A stretch of 64,000 nt of DNA from Algorimicrobium sediminis (GCF_042684585.1 NZ_JBHULS010000001.1:62001-126000), one strand, 5' to 3'; shown: positions 18,203 through 27,603, counted from the stretch's first letter. The notes: generated from the sequence alone by a model not told the origin. Translations and numbers: made by a program.

Positions 18203-19952
18203 TAAAATATTAGATACCAAGCTCCTTAAAAAGCTTATAAAATTTTTAGTTCCCTATAAGCGTATTTTTTATGGGGTGCTTTTTGTGGTCATTTTATTGT
18301 CTGTTGTAAGCGCTGCCAGACCATACATTTTACAGCAAGCTATTGATAGCAATGTGGTAACCAAAGAGCTAGAAGGGTTTTTGCCCTACATTTTGCTTAT
18401 GGCAGGTTTACTTTTGTTTGAAGTTATTAGTCAGGTGCTATTTATATTTTATGCTAGTTGGTTAGGCCAAACGGTTGTTAAAGATATTAGGGTGGCATTA
18501 TTTAACCACATGCTGCGTTTTAAAATGAAATATTACGACACCTCTTCTGTGGGCGTGTTAATTACCCGAGCAGTAACCGATATGGAGCGTATTGCAGCCA
18601 TTTTTGGCGAAGGCTTGTTTATGATTTTTCGCGATTTGCTTACCATGTTAGTCGTTTCCGGCGTAATGTTTTATATGAATTGGCAATTAAGCTTAATAGT
18701 GTTCTTAATGTTGCCACTAGTTTTATATGCTACCCGCATTTTTCAGAAGTACATGAAAAAAGCCTTCGAGGAAGTGCGTACCGAAGTGTCTAATCTAAAC
18801 TCCTTTGTACAAGAGCGGGTAACGGGTATGAAAATTTTACAGCTATTTACACGAGAAAACACCGAATACAAAAAATTTGTTGACATAAACAAACGCCACA
18901 AGAAAGGCTGGTTAAAAACAGTTTGGTATAACTCTATATTTTTTCCAATTGCCGAATTGTCTTCTTCTATAACTATTGGTTTGGTGGCTTGGTATGGAGG
19001 CTTAAATGCTGTAATAGATAACACGGCAACATTGGGCGACTTAACCGCCTTTATTATGATGATTCCTATGTTATTCCGTCCACTGCGCCAGATTGCCGAT
19101 AAGTTTAATACCTTGCAAATGGGTATGGTGGCTGCCAACCGCGTATTTAAAGTGTTGGAAACAACGTCTCAAATTGACGATACAGGAACACAAGTAGCAG
19201 GCCATTTTAAAGGCGCTATTCAGTTTCATAACGTATGGTTTAGTTATGTACCAGATAACCCGGTTTTAAAAGATTTATCCTTGCAGGTTAAAGCCGGAGA
19301 AACCATTGCCATTGTAGGAGCTACCGGTGCCGGAAAATCCACAATTATTAATTTGCTAAACCGTTTTTACGAAATTAATAAAGGTGTTATTCAAATAGAT
19401 GGTACAGATATAAAAGCCTTTACGTTGGCGTCTTTAAGACAGCAAATTGCGGTGGTGTTACAAGATGTGTTCTTGTTTGCAGACACCGTTTTAAATAATA
19501 TTACACTTAATAATCCGCACATTACCGAAACGGATGTGCAAGAAGCTGCAAAAGCTATTGGAATACACGATTTTATTATGACCTTGCCAAACGGTTATCA
19601 TTATAACGTAAAAGAGCGCGGGGCCATGCTATCGTCTGGGCAGCGCCAACTAATTTCGTTTTTACGCGCTTATGTAACCAACCCGAGTATTTTGGTATTG
19701 GATGAAGCCACATCGTCTGTAGACTCCTATTCGGAACAGTTAATTCAGAATGCTACCGATAAAATAACAAAAAACAGAACATCTATAGTTATTGCTCACA
19801 GGTTGGCTACCATTAAAAAGGCTGATAAAATAATTGTTATGGATGCTGGTAAAATTGTAGAGCAAGGTACCCATACTAATTTATTGAAAAAGGAAAATGG
19901 CTATTACAAAAACCTGTATGAGGTGCAATTTGTTCAGGAAGAAGTTTTGTAA
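18183..19952 (+). CDS. ABC exporter, fused membrane and ATPase domains
   Basis: A 589-residue half-transporter of the MsbA-like lipid/multidrug exporter class, working as a homodimer in the inner membrane. The six-helix domain spans about 20-320. The nucleotide-binding domain (about 345-580) has Walker A GATGAGKST (about 377), signature LSSGQRQ, Walker B ILVLDEATSS and H-loop IAHRLATI. The start overlaps the end of truA by 20 bp. The substrate is unknown; MsbA-like lipid A export is possible but not shown. Confidence 0.92.
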   Translation: MLTKPDNKILDTKLLKKLIKFLVPYKRIFYGVLFVVILLSVVSAARPYILQQAIDSNVVTKELEGFLPYILLMAGLLLFEVISQVLFIFYASWLGQTVVKDIRVALFNHMLRFKMKYYDTSSVGVLITRAVTDMERIAAIFGEGLFMIFRDLLTMLVVSGVMFYMNWQLSLIVFLMLPLVLYATRIFQKYMKKAFEEVRTEVSNLNSFVQERVTGMKILQLFTRENTEYKKFVDINKRHKKGWLKTVWYNSIFFPIAELSSSITIGLVAWYGGLNAVIDNTATLGDLTAFIMMIPMLFRPLRQIADKFNTLQMGMVAANRVFKVLETTSQIDDTGTQVAGHFKGAIQFHNVWFSYVPDNPVLKDLSLQVKAGETIAIVGATGAGKSTIINLLNRFYEINKGVIQIDGTDIKAFTLASLRQQIAVVLQDVFLFADTVLNNITLNNPHITETDVQEAAKAIGIHDFIMTLPNGYHYNVKERGAMLSSGQRQLISFLRAYVTNPSILVLDEATSSVDSYSEQLIQNATDKITKNRTSIVIAHRLATIKKADKIIVMDAGKIVEQGTHTNLLKKENGYYKNLYEVQFVQEEVL

Positions 19953-19975
19953 AAACCTGTGCGTCCTTCATGGAA

Positions 19976-20761
19976 CTAGCTTAAATCTTTTTTAATTAAC
20001 TCAATGAGTTCGTCGGCTTCTTTAAACATTATAAATTCGCCGTCTTTAAAATAGGAAATCTGACCCGTTTCTTCGCTTACCACTACAGCCAGTGCATCGG
20101 TTTTTTCGGTAATCCCTACAGCAGCCCTATGGCGTAAACCAAACCGACTTGGTAAATTTTTATCATTATTTACGGGTAAAATAACGCGTGTGGCTTTAAC
20201 AATATTATGCGCTATTATGATGGCGCCATCGTGCAGCGGACTATTTTTAAAAAATATACTTTCAATAATGGGCTGCGATACGGTTATATTCATGGCGTCG
20301 CCAGTGGTGGTTAAAAAATCTAAATTGTTGTGATTTTCAAATACTATTAAAGCCCCGGTTTTGGTACTGCTCATTTTTTTGCAAGCCGCAATAATACTAG
20401 CTATATCGGTAGGGTTTTCGGTTTCAGTTTTTAAAAATTTAAATTGTTTTAAAAATTTACCACGCTTGGCAAAATTAGTGGAGCCCACCATTAGTAAAAA
20501 CTTTCTTATTTCTTGTTGAAAAACAACTATTAAGGCTATTAAACCCACACTCATAAACCCTCCTAAAATTCTACTTAACATTTTCATTTGAAGGGTTTCT
20601 GTTATTAAATATATTAGGTAAATAATAACAATGCCAATAAAAATATTAATAGCAACGGTACCTTTTACCAACTTATAAATGTAATAGAGTAGTGCTGCCA
20701 CAAGCACCACGTCTAGAATGTCTATTACGGTTATTTTTAAAAGGTCGTTAAAAATATTCAA
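19976..20761 (-). CDS. cdaA: Diadenylate cyclase CdaA
   Basis: Makes c-di-AMP from two ATP. It has 261 residues. Three N-terminal hydrophobic segments (about 10-80) anchor it in the membrane, followed by a short linker and the DisA_N cyclase domain. Both catalytic motifs are intact: DGA in LHDGAIIIAHN (about 176) and RHR in FGLRHRAAVG (about 209). It is the last gene of a minus-strand operon folP-lipoprotein-cdaA. In Firmicutes cdaA usually sits with a CdaR regulator; here the neighbour is an unrelated-looking lipoprotein. Confidence 0.94.
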   Translation of the reverse strand: MNIFNDLLKITVIDILDVVLVAALLYYIYKLVKGTVAINIFIGIVIIYLIYLITETLQMKMLSRILGGFMSVGLIALIVVFQQEIRKFLLMVGSTNFAKRGKFLKQFKFLKTETENPTDIASIIAACKKMSSTKTGALIVFENHNNLDFLTTTGDAMNITVSQPIIESIFFKNSPLHDGAIIIAHNIVKATRVILPVNNDKNLPSRFGLRHRAAVGITEKTDALAVVVSEETGQISYFKDGEFIMFKEADELIELIKKDLS

Positions 20762-20797
20762 GGTTACTGGTTTTTAGGTAAATGTAATGGTTTTGGT

Positions 20798-21463
20798 TTA
20801 ATAAATAAATTCATTAGGGTTTACTGTTACAACAGTCGAATCGGTTTCAATTAAGGCCGCTTTTAAAGTAATATAATCCTGAAACGTTAAATTTTCGGAT
20901 AGGTTTAAAACCAAATTAGTGGGTTTTGGAAGTGGTTGGGCAGACAGGTAAGCTATAAAATCTTCTAAATTTAGACTGCCTTCTAAATTGGAAACAGTTA
21001 TTCGGGACAACGCGTCCACTTTTGCGGCTAGGTGTTCACTTTTAATAGTTTCGCGTGCGCGAATTGTAGCTTTTGCAGAATCGCTGGTGTGGTAAAACAC
21101 ATCTGTAAAATCTATAAAACCCAAATTTTTTATGCCCGTATCATTACAGGAATAGTAGTTTTTGGCTGCTTCATTTTTATGCATGCCGGCATCGCGTTTT
21201 TTAAATTGTATAAATTGAATTTCTGGAATGGCCTGTTTTAGCGTTAAGCGCTTATCTACATTTACCAGCCAGTTTGTAGAAACAATAAGGTTGCGTCTAT
21301 TTAATTCAACACCATTAACAGCCGTAGTATCGTAAAACAAGTAAGCCGGAGACAGGTCTAAAACCTCGTGAACTGGTGCATTACTTACCTCTGGCAATAA
21401 AATAACTTTATCCGAGCTACATGCAAATACAATTAATGGAATTAAAAATTTAAGGTATTTCAT
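20798..21463 (-). CDS. Lipoprotein of unknown function between folP and cdaA
   Basis: A 221-residue predicted lipoprotein. The signal MKYLKFLIPLIVFAC has its lipobox Cys at 15. The mature part shows no recognised motif. The C-terminal ~60 residues (TNLVLNLSENLTFQDYITLK...) look like an alpha/beta segment and faintly recall the periplasmic part of ExbD-like proteins, which I cannot confirm. The start lies three bases after the folP stop and the gene ends 36 bp before cdaA, so all three are very likely one transcript. Confidence 0.75.
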   Translation of the reverse strand: MKYLKFLIPLIVFACSSDKVILLPEVSNAPVHEVLDLSPAYLFYDTTAVNGVELNRRNLIVSTNWLVNVDKRLTLKQAIPEIQFIQFKKRDAGMHKNEAAKNYYSCNDTGIKNLGFIDFTDVFYHTSDSAKATIRARETIKSEHLAAKVDALSRITVSNLEGSLNLEDFIAYLSAQPLPKPTNLVLNLSENLTFQDYITLKAALIETDSTVVTVNPNEFIY

Positions 21464-21466
21464 GGT

Positions 21467-22291
21467 TTATTTATTTAATGCGTTGGTTAGGCTAATACAT
21501 TCCATAGCTTCTTTAACATCGTGCACGCGTAAAATGCGGGCGCCCTTTTGTAATGCTACAGTGTTTAATACGGTGGTGCCATTTAAGGCTTCGTTGGGCG
21601 TGTTTTGTAAAGTTTTGTATATCATGGATTTTCGAGACACCCCTACCAAAAGTAATTTTTCTAACGTTTTAAAATGCTGTAATTGGCTTAATAGCTCAAA
21701 ATTCTGTTCGCGCGTTTTAGCAAAGCCGAAACCGGGGTCGATAATAATATCGCTTATTTGTTGCGCATGAGCGGCCTGTATGCGCTCGGAAAAATAATAC
21801 AATATATCCTTAACTAAATTAGTGTATTCCGTTAATGTTTGCATGGTTTGCGGGGTGCCGCGCATGTGCATCATAATATACGGCACTTTTAATTGGCCAA
21901 CCACTTGCAGCATATTGGTGTCTAGTTTACCAGCAGAAATATCGTTAATAATCGCCGCTCCAGCTAAAATGCTTTGTTTGGCAATTTCGCTTCTAAAAGT
22001 GTCTACAGATAATAAAATATCTGGAAAAGTCTTTATAATAGTTTCCAAAACAGGTATTAAACGCTGCAGCTCGTCTGCTTGCGAAATATAACTGGCGTTG
22101 GGTTTAGAACTGTAGGCACCTACATCTATAAAGGTGGCGCCTTGGTTCAGCATGGTTTCTACCTGATGGAGTGCTTGCGAGGTGTTTTTATACTTACCAC
22201 CATCGTAAAATGAGTCGGGTGTCAGATTTAAAATACCCATTACTTTTGGGGTGCTAACATCAATTAAGCGGCCGTTACAATTAATGGTCAT
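21467..22291 (-). CDS. folP: Dihydropteroate synthase
   Basis: Joins p-aminobenzoate to 6-hydroxymethyl-7,8-dihydropterin pyrophosphate in folate synthesis; it is the target of sulfonamides. It has 274 residues. VMGILNLTPDSFYDGG (about 18-33) is the pterin-site signature, DVGAYSSKPNA (about 57-67) is the second loop, and DPGFGFAKT (about 187-195) carries the conserved site before the SRKSMIY block. It is the first gene of the folP-lipoprotein-cdaA operon. Confidence 0.96.
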   Translation of the reverse strand: MTINCNGRLIDVSTPKVMGILNLTPDSFYDGGKYKNTSQALHQVETMLNQGATFIDVGAYSSKPNASYISQADELQRLIPVLETIIKTFPDILLSVDTFRSEIAKQSILAGAAIINDISAGKLDTNMLQVVGQLKVPYIMMHMRGTPQTMQTLTEYTNLVKDILYYFSERIQAAHAQQISDIIIDPGFGFAKTREQNFELLSQLQHFKTLEKLLLVGVSRKSMIYKTLQNTPNEALNGTTVLNTVALQKGARILRVHDVKEAMECISLTNALNK

Positions 22292-22423
22292 TTGGTTGTA
22301 TTCTAGTTTGTATTGAAAAACCTACTGGTAGTATTTAGTAGGTTTGTCTAAATTTTTAAACAAAATTAACATAATCGATTTAAAATAATTGGCTATTTAT
22401 GAAAAATAAAAACATTCATCACG

Positions 22424-22431
22424 TAACTTTG
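22424..22431 (+). promoter_or_regulatory. -7 box upstream of the DUF1599 gene
   Basis: TAACTTTG matches TAnnTTTG and lies 47 bp before the start at 22479. The -33 element is not obvious. Confidence 0.45.
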
Positions 22432-22478
22432 AACTTTGAACAATTTAAGCGAAATTTACATAATTTTTAGTTGTACCC

Positions 22479-23018
22479 ATGCCAAACACAGCACAGCAAT
22501 ACGATGCGGTAATTACCGTGTGTAGCAATCTTTTTGAGAAAAAAATGTCCGATTATGGCAGTGCCTGGCGCATTTTACGATTGCCATCGCTTACCGATCA
22601 AATTTTCATAAAAGCACAACGCATACGCGGACTGCAACAAAATGCCGTTCAAAAGGTTGAAGAAGGTGAAATTAGCGAATTTATTGGCATAGTAAATTAT
22701 TGTGTGATGGCCTTAATTCAAATAGATAAAGGCATAGCAGAGCAACCAGACTTATCTACCCAAGAAGCTTTGGCCTTATACAAGGAAAAAATTGCGCAAA
22801 CCAAGGCACTCATGCTAAATAAAAATCATGATTATGGCGAGGCTTGGCGCGACATGCGCGTAAGTAGTTTAACCGATTTAATTTTACAAAAGTTGTTACG
22901 CGTTAAGCAAATTGAAAACAACCAAGGTAAAACATTGGTAAGTGAAGGTGTAGATGCTAATTATCAGGACATGATAAATTATGCTGTTTTTGCCTTAATT
23001 CATTTAGAATTAAAATAA
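22479..23018 (+). CDS. DUF1599 protein with internal duplication
   Basis: A 179-residue cytoplasmic protein of the DUF1599 family (nucleotide-modification-associated domain 1). Two similar halves are visible: KKMSDYGSAWRILRLPSLTDQI (about 23-44) and LNKNHDYGEAWRDMRVSSLTDLI (about 109-131), each followed by a helix and later by NYxVxALIxxxxG/K. The molecular function is unknown. It precedes the BT_3928 gene by 53 bp, and divergent folP lies upstream. Confidence 0.88.
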   Translation: MPNTAQQYDAVITVCSNLFEKKMSDYGSAWRILRLPSLTDQIFIKAQRIRGLQQNAVQKVEEGEISEFIGIVNYCVMALIQIDKGIAEQPDLSTQEALALYKEKIAQTKALMLNKNHDYGEAWRDMRVSSLTDLILQKLLRVKQIENNQGKTLVSEGVDANYQDMINYAVFALIHLELK

Positions 23019-23071
23019 ACCTATTATAAAAAGGAAGTAACCATAAATAAGAATTTTAAAAAAGTAGTTAT

Positions 23072-24169
23072 ATGAAATATCTTGTGCAGATTAGTCGCAT
23101 TTTTGTAGGCATCCTATTTATTATTTCGGGCTTCATTAAGCTTAACGATCCGCTAGGATTCTCCTATAAGTTAGAGGAGTATTTTGGTGTAGGCGTTTTA
23201 AATCTGCCATTTTTAGAACCATACGCACTTATAATATCCATTTTGGTGGTGGTGTTTGAAGTGGTTTTAGGTGTTTTTCTACTTATTGGTTACAAGCCAA
23301 AATTTACAGTTTACAGCCTGTTGGCTATGATTGTGTTTTTTACATTCCTAACCTTTTATTCGGCTTATTTCGATAAAGTAAAGGACTGTGGCTGTTTTGG
23401 CGACGCCTTAAAATTAACCCCATGGGAAAGTTTTACAAAAGACGTAGTCCTGTTAGTTTTTGTGCTTATACTTTTGGCGGGTATACGCTATATTAAACCT
23501 GTTTTTAACAGGCCTGTTGTTTTAACAGCAACAGCTTTAGTTAGTTTTTTAGCGTCGCTGTCCTTTGCCTATTACGTGCTTATGAACCTGCCAGCCATAG
23601 ATTTTAGAGCCTATAAAATTGGTGCTAATATTCCGGAGGGTATGCGTATTCCAGAAAATGCGCCAAAACCCGTTCAGGAATTTACTTGGGTATTTATGGT
23701 AAATGGTGAAGAAAAAGAATTTGTTACCGATGGAAGCTATCCCGATGTGGATGGCGAATATGTGGATGTAGAAACCAAAATAATTGACCCCGGTTACGAA
23801 CCACCAATAGCCGATTTTTCAATAGAAACAGAAACAGAGGATTTAACAGAATATTTCTTAAATAAAGATAAACTAATCATGATGGTGGTGTATAATTTGG
23901 CTACAGCAGAGCCAGACGGTGTTGCCAAGCTAAAGAGTTTTTCAGACAAGGCGCTTAAAGCGGGTTACACAGTTATAGGTTTATCCGCGTCTGGTGCAGC
24001 CGAAAAAGAACAATTTAAAGCCACACACAAACTTAATTTCGATTTTTATTTGTGCGATGAAAAAGCACTCAAAACGGTTGTTAGGTCAAGCCCTGGGGTT
24101 GTTAAGCTAGAAAAAGGAACCGTGATAGATAAGGCCCATTGGAAAAATATGGAACAAATAAAGCTTTAA
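23072..24169 (+). CDS. BT_3928 family protein, DoxX-like plus thioredoxin-like domain
   Basis: A 365-residue inner membrane protein. Residues 1-150 hold four hydrophobic helices of the DoxX/MauE-like type, with FIISGFIKLNDP near the start and a DCGCFGDALKL loop (about 108-118) whose two cysteines could be redox active. A fifth helix (about 155-175) is followed by a periplasmic domain; residues 260-365 look thioredoxin-like in outline but lack a CxxC. The role is unknown; redox handling across the membrane is an inference from the MauE-like loop. The TAA at 24167 is in frame with the next gene. Confidence 0.82.
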   Translation: MKYLVQISRIFVGILFIISGFIKLNDPLGFSYKLEEYFGVGVLNLPFLEPYALIISILVVVFEVVLGVFLLIGYKPKFTVYSLLAMIVFFTFLTFYSAYFDKVKDCGCFGDALKLTPWESFTKDVVLLVFVLILLAGIRYIKPVFNRPVVLTATALVSFLASLSFAYYVLMNLPAIDFRAYKIGANIPEGMRIPENAPKPVQEFTWVFMVNGEEKEFVTDGSYPDVDGEYVDVETKIIDPGYEPPIADFSIETETEDLTEYFLNKDKLIMMVVYNLATAEPDGVAKLKSFSDKALKAGYTVIGLSASGAAEKEQFKATHKLNFDFYLCDEKALKTVVRSSPGVVKLEKGTVIDKAHWKNMEQIKL

Positions 24170-24181
24170 AACCTAGAAATT

Positions 24182-25261
24182 CTGGTCCGCTATGTTTATC
24201 ATAAAATAGGGTATGCCTTTCTAACACTTTTTGGTGTAGTTACCGTGGTATTTTTACTATTTAATGTCCTGCCTGGCGACCCCGCTAAAATGATGTTGGG
24301 TCAAAACCAATCGGCTGAACAAGTGGAAACTGTTCGTAAAAAGTACGGTTTCGATAAGCCAAAAATTACACAGTTTGCCTATTACATTAACGATTTGTTG
24401 CCGGTTTCCATTCATTCAAAAAATGAAGCGGATTACACATTTCTAAAAAAAGGAAAATACCGGGCCAAACCATTATTTTCAATTAAAAATACTGTGGTGG
24501 CGTTTAAGGTGCCTTACTTACGCGAATCGTTTACAAAGCAAGGAAAGCCAGTAGCCGAAGTTATTGGCGAAACACTGCCTAATACGGCTATTTTGGCCGT
24601 TACGGCTATCTGTATTGCTTTAATTTTAGGTGTCGTCTTGGGCGTAGTATCCGCCATTTATAAAAACACATGGTTGGATAAATTTATTCAAATTGTAAGT
24701 ACCGTGGGTATGAGCGTGCCATCTTTTTTTAGCGCTATTTTAATGGCTTGGTTTTTTGGTTATGTGCTACATAATTACACAAATTTAGAAATGACAGGTA
24801 GCTTGTATAATTTAGACGATTATGGAAACGCCATGCAAATACAATGGAAAAATTTAATCCTTCCAGCAGTTGTGTTAGGTATAAGGCCTTTGGCCGTGGT
24901 AATTCAACTTATGCGAAATTCCTTGTTAGAGGTTTATAATCAGGATTTTATTCGCACGGCACGCGCTAAAGGTTTATCGGAATACCAAATAATTAAAAAG
25001 CACGCATTAAAAAATGCTTTAAATCCCGTTGTCACCGCTATTTCTGGATGGTTTGCCTCCATGTTGGCAGGTGCTGTTTTTGTGGAGTACATTTTTGGCT
25101 GGAATGGTTTGGGAAAAGAAATAGTAAATGCTTTAAATACATTAGATTTGCCTGTAATTATGGGGGCGGTGCTAATAATTGCTCTTATATTCATTCTTAT
25201 TAATATTTTTGTAGATCTAATTTACGCATGGCTAGATCCAAAAGTATCGCTAGAATCCTAA
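24182..25261 (+). CDS. ABC transporter permease, DppB/OppB type
   Basis: An inner membrane permease of the peptide/nickel importer family, about 359 residues from the start given. The N-terminal signature LRYVYHKIGYAFLTLFGVVTVVFLLFNVLPGDPA is intact only if translation starts at CTG 24182 or ATT 24179. The first standard codon in frame, GTG 24245, would delete half the first transmembrane helix. The binding-protein-dependent transport signature is seen as RTARAKGLSEYQIIKKHALKNAL (about 257-279). A ~60-residue insert before the second helix is usual in bacteroidotal members. The reading frame continues from the preceding gene with only its TAA between. No partner permease, ATPase or binding protein is adjacent. 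Confidence 0.85.
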   Translation: MVRYVYHKIGYAFLTLFGVVTVVFLLFNVLPGDPAKMMLGQNQSAEQVETVRKKYGFDKPKITQFAYYINDLLPVSIHSKNEADYTFLKKGKYRAKPLFSIKNTVVAFKVPYLRESFTKQGKPVAEVIGETLPNTAILAVTAICIALILGVVLGVVSAIYKNTWLDKFIQIVSTVGMSVPSFFSAILMAWFFGYVLHNYTNLEMTGSLYNLDDYGNAMQIQWKNLILPAVVLGIRPLAVVIQLMRNSLLEVYNQDFIRTARAKGLSEYQIIKKHALKNALNPVVTAISGWFASMLAGAVFVEYIFGWNGLGKEIVNALNTLDLPVIMGAVLIIALIFILINIFVDLIYAWLDPKVSLES

Positions 25262-25355
25262 TAACAGCCGTTAACGAGGCAATATGTATGTAAGGGGAAA
25301 ATAAATTTTTAAAAAAGTAATTAGTTCGTTTTAAACGAGACCAAAACAATATAAC

Positions 25356-26105
25356 ATGAGAAAACACATAGTTGCTGGAAATTGGAAAATGAACAATGAT
25401 TTAGCACAAACCCAACTTTTAATTACCGAGCTAAAACGTGCTAACAAAACTTCGGAAGCAGAGGTAATGATTGCGCCATCATTTACCAATTTGTGGCCGG
25501 CTTTTGAATCCTTAAGAGAGACAAATATCGAAGTTATAGCACAAAATATGCATTTTGCAGACAGTGGCGCTTATACGGGAGAAGTTAGTCCGGGCATGCT
25601 AAAAAGTGTAGGGGTTAAAACTGTAATTTTGGGTCATAGCGAACGCCGTGCTTATTTTAATGAAACCGATGCCTTATTGGCTAAAAAAGTAAATGCCGCA
25701 CAACAGCATAACATGCGTGTTATTTTTTGCGTAGGCGAAGCATTAGCCGACAGGAAAGCGGAGCAGCATGAAACGGTTGTTTCCAATCAAATTAAAAATG
25801 CCTTATTTCATTTAAGTCCTGAAGATTTTGGTCAAATCGTGTTAGCATACGAACCCGTTTGGGCTATAGGAACCGGCGAAACTGCTACGCCCGAACAAGC
25901 ACAGGACATGCATGCATTTATTAGAAAAACCATTGCCAATAGGTACAACCAACAAGTGGCCAATGCTGTTTCTATTTTATATGGTGGAAGTGTGAAGCCT
26001 ACAAATGCGAAACAAATTTTTGCAAAACCCGACGTAGACGGCGGTTTAATTGGTGGCGCGGCTTTGGATGCTACACACTTTTTTGAAATAGTTAATGCTT
26101 TTTAG
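25356..26105 (+). CDS. tpiA: Triose-phosphate isomerase
   Basis: Interconverts dihydroxyacetone phosphate and glyceraldehyde 3-phosphate. It has 249 residues. GNWKMN (Asn/Lys at 11-13) and GHSERR (catalytic His about 95) are visible. AYEPVWAIGTG carries the catalytic Glu (about 168) and starts loop 6. YGGSVKP and GGLIGGAALD bind phosphate. It begins a likely operon with prmA (11 bp) and clpS. Confidence 0.98.
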   Translation: MRKHIVAGNWKMNNDLAQTQLLITELKRANKTSEAEVMIAPSFTNLWPAFESLRETNIEVIAQNMHFADSGAYTGEVSPGMLKSVGVKTVILGHSERRAYFNETDALLAKKVNAAQQHNMRVIFCVGEALADRKAEQHETVVSNQIKNALFHLSPEDFGQIVLAYEPVWAIGTGETATPEQAQDMHAFIRKTIANRYNQQVANAVSILYGGSVKPTNAKQIFAKPDVDGGLIGGAALDATHFFEIVNAF

Positions 26106-26116
26106 TTTATAAAACC

Positions 26117-26959
26117 ATGTCCAATACCATCATTTACATAGGATACGATTTTGAAGTATCACCATTACAGCCGGCTGTAGAAATTTTAATTGCAGAATTG
26201 GGCTTTGCAGGCTTTGAAAGTTTTGTGGAAACAGATACCGGCCTAACGGCTTACATTCAGAAAGATGATTGGCGCCCAAATATGTTGGACGGTATTCAAA
26301 TACTGCAATCCAAGGAGTTTCAAATTTCCTATAAGTTTAACGAAATAGAACAGGTAAACTGGAACGCCGAATGGGAGCGCAATTTTAAGCCTATTGTAGT
26401 AGCCAACCAATGTACCGTACGCGCGCCATTTCACGAAAAAACAAATACCGAATTCGATATCATTATCGAACCTAAAATGAGTTTTGGAACCGGGCATCAT
26501 GAAACTACCCACATGATGATTCAACACATTCTAAAAAACAATTTTACGAATAAAACAGTGCTGGATATGGGCTGTGGTACAGGTGTTTTAGCCATACTTG
26601 CCGAAATGAAAGGCGCCAAGCAATTGGATGCCATTGATATAGATAACTGGTGTTATGTAAATAGTTTGGAGAACGTAACTCGTAATAATTGCCAGCATAT
26701 TACAGTTTTGGAAGGCGATGCCACACTATTAACTAACAAACATTACGATATAATTATTGCCAATATAAACCGTAATATATTGTTAGAAGATATTGCTGTT
26801 TACGCTACTTGCTTAAATGCCAAAGGTTTGTTATTTTTAAGCGGTTTTTACCAAGACGATATTCCAGCTATTGAAGCCGCCTGCAATCACGAAAGTTTAA
26901 CACTTCTGGATACCTTGGAGCAAAACAATTGGGTAGCCTTAAAATTTGAAAAAGCCTAA
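26117..26959 (+). CDS. prmA: Ribosomal protein L11 methyltransferase
   Basis: Uses S-adenosylmethionine to methylate ribosomal protein L11. It has 280 residues. An N-terminal L11-recognition domain (about 1-100, short in this clade) is followed by the SAM-binding domain with FGTGHHETTHMM (about 124), motif I VLDMGCGTGVLAI (about 146-158) and NINRNILLED (about 217). It follows tpiA by 11 bp and is followed by clpS. Confidence 0.94.
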   Translation: MSNTIIYIGYDFEVSPLQPAVEILIAELGFAGFESFVETDTGLTAYIQKDDWRPNMLDGIQILQSKEFQISYKFNEIEQVNWNAEWERNFKPIVVANQCTVRAPFHEKTNTEFDIIIEPKMSFGTGHHETTHMMIQHILKNNFTNKTVLDMGCGTGVLAILAEMKGAKQLDAIDIDNWCYVNSLENVTRNNCQHITVLEGDATLLTNKHYDIIIANINRNILLEDIAVYATCLNAKGLLFLSGFYQDDIPAIEAACNHESLTLLDTLEQNNWVALKFEKA

Positions 26960-26995
26960 CACACATACAGTTTGAGTAAACAAAAAACAACTATC

Positions 26996-27271
26996 ATGAG
27001 TACCAGAGAACAGACTTTAGAGGATTTACTACTGAATGAGGATGTTTTATTAGAGAATGAAATAATCCTTTTTAACGACGATGTAAATACGTTCGACCAT
27101 GTTATCAATACATTAATTAGGGTTTGTAAACACACTCCAGAACAAGCCGAACAGTGCTCTATTTTAGTACATTACAAAGGAAAATGTACTGTTAAAACCG
27201 GACCTTACAAGGAATTAGAACCACAGTGTTCGCAGCTTTTGGAGGCGGGTTTAAGTGCGGAAATAAACTAA
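26996..27271 (+). CDS. clpS: ClpS adaptor protein
   Basis: The adaptor that brings N-degron substrates to the ClpAP-type protease. It has 91 residues from ATG 26996; an upstream TTG at 26972 would add eight residues and is less likely because homologous proteins begin MSTxE. The core IILFNDDVNTFDHVI is the family signature with the Asn/Asp pocket, and QCSILVHYKGKC and LEAGLSAEI complete the fold. It is the last gene of the tpiA-prmA-clpS run. Confidence 0.94.
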   Translation: MSTREQTLEDLLLNEDVLLENEIILFNDDVNTFDHVINTLIRVCKHTPEQAEQCSILVHYKGKCTVKTGPYKELEPQCSQLLEAGLSAEIN

Positions 27272-27571
27272 TGGTTAAAACGTAAATTGGCTTGTTATGG
27301 TGTTATGTGTTTACAAAAGCCTAGTATGTTTTATGTTTCAATAATTTTAAATCACTTTTTACAAAGCGCATTTTTTTTACACGATTTTAAAAACTTGTAA
27401 ATAACTACTATACGTACAAAAATCGGACGTTTTTAAAACTATGGGCAGATTTGTTTAGGTGCACACTTTTTCCAATATGCTTTTTTATATGTTACGAAAG
27501 TGTGGCTGTTAGGCCTCTATGCCAGGCCTATTATCAAAATAAAGTACGTAAATGGTAGTACCATTTAAAAC
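27272..27571. other. 300-bp gap with two short perfect dyads
   Basis: No gene is seen between clpS and the tRNA-Arg terminator. TAGGCCT-N7-AGGCCTA at 27510-27530 and the 17-bp palindrome AAATGGTAGTACCATTT at 27550-27566 stand out. Neither has a T tract for a plus-strand terminator, and neither adjoins an obvious promoter. Confidence 0.5.
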
Positions 27572-27603
27572 AAAAAAAAGCTTCCAATTTCTTGAAAGCT
27601 TTA
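27572..27603 (-). terminator. Terminator of tRNA-Arg
   Basis: On the minus strand AAAGCTTTCAAG and TTGGAAGCTTT form a stem (one mismatched pair) followed by a T run, 10 bp beyond the tRNA 3' end. Confidence 0.85.
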
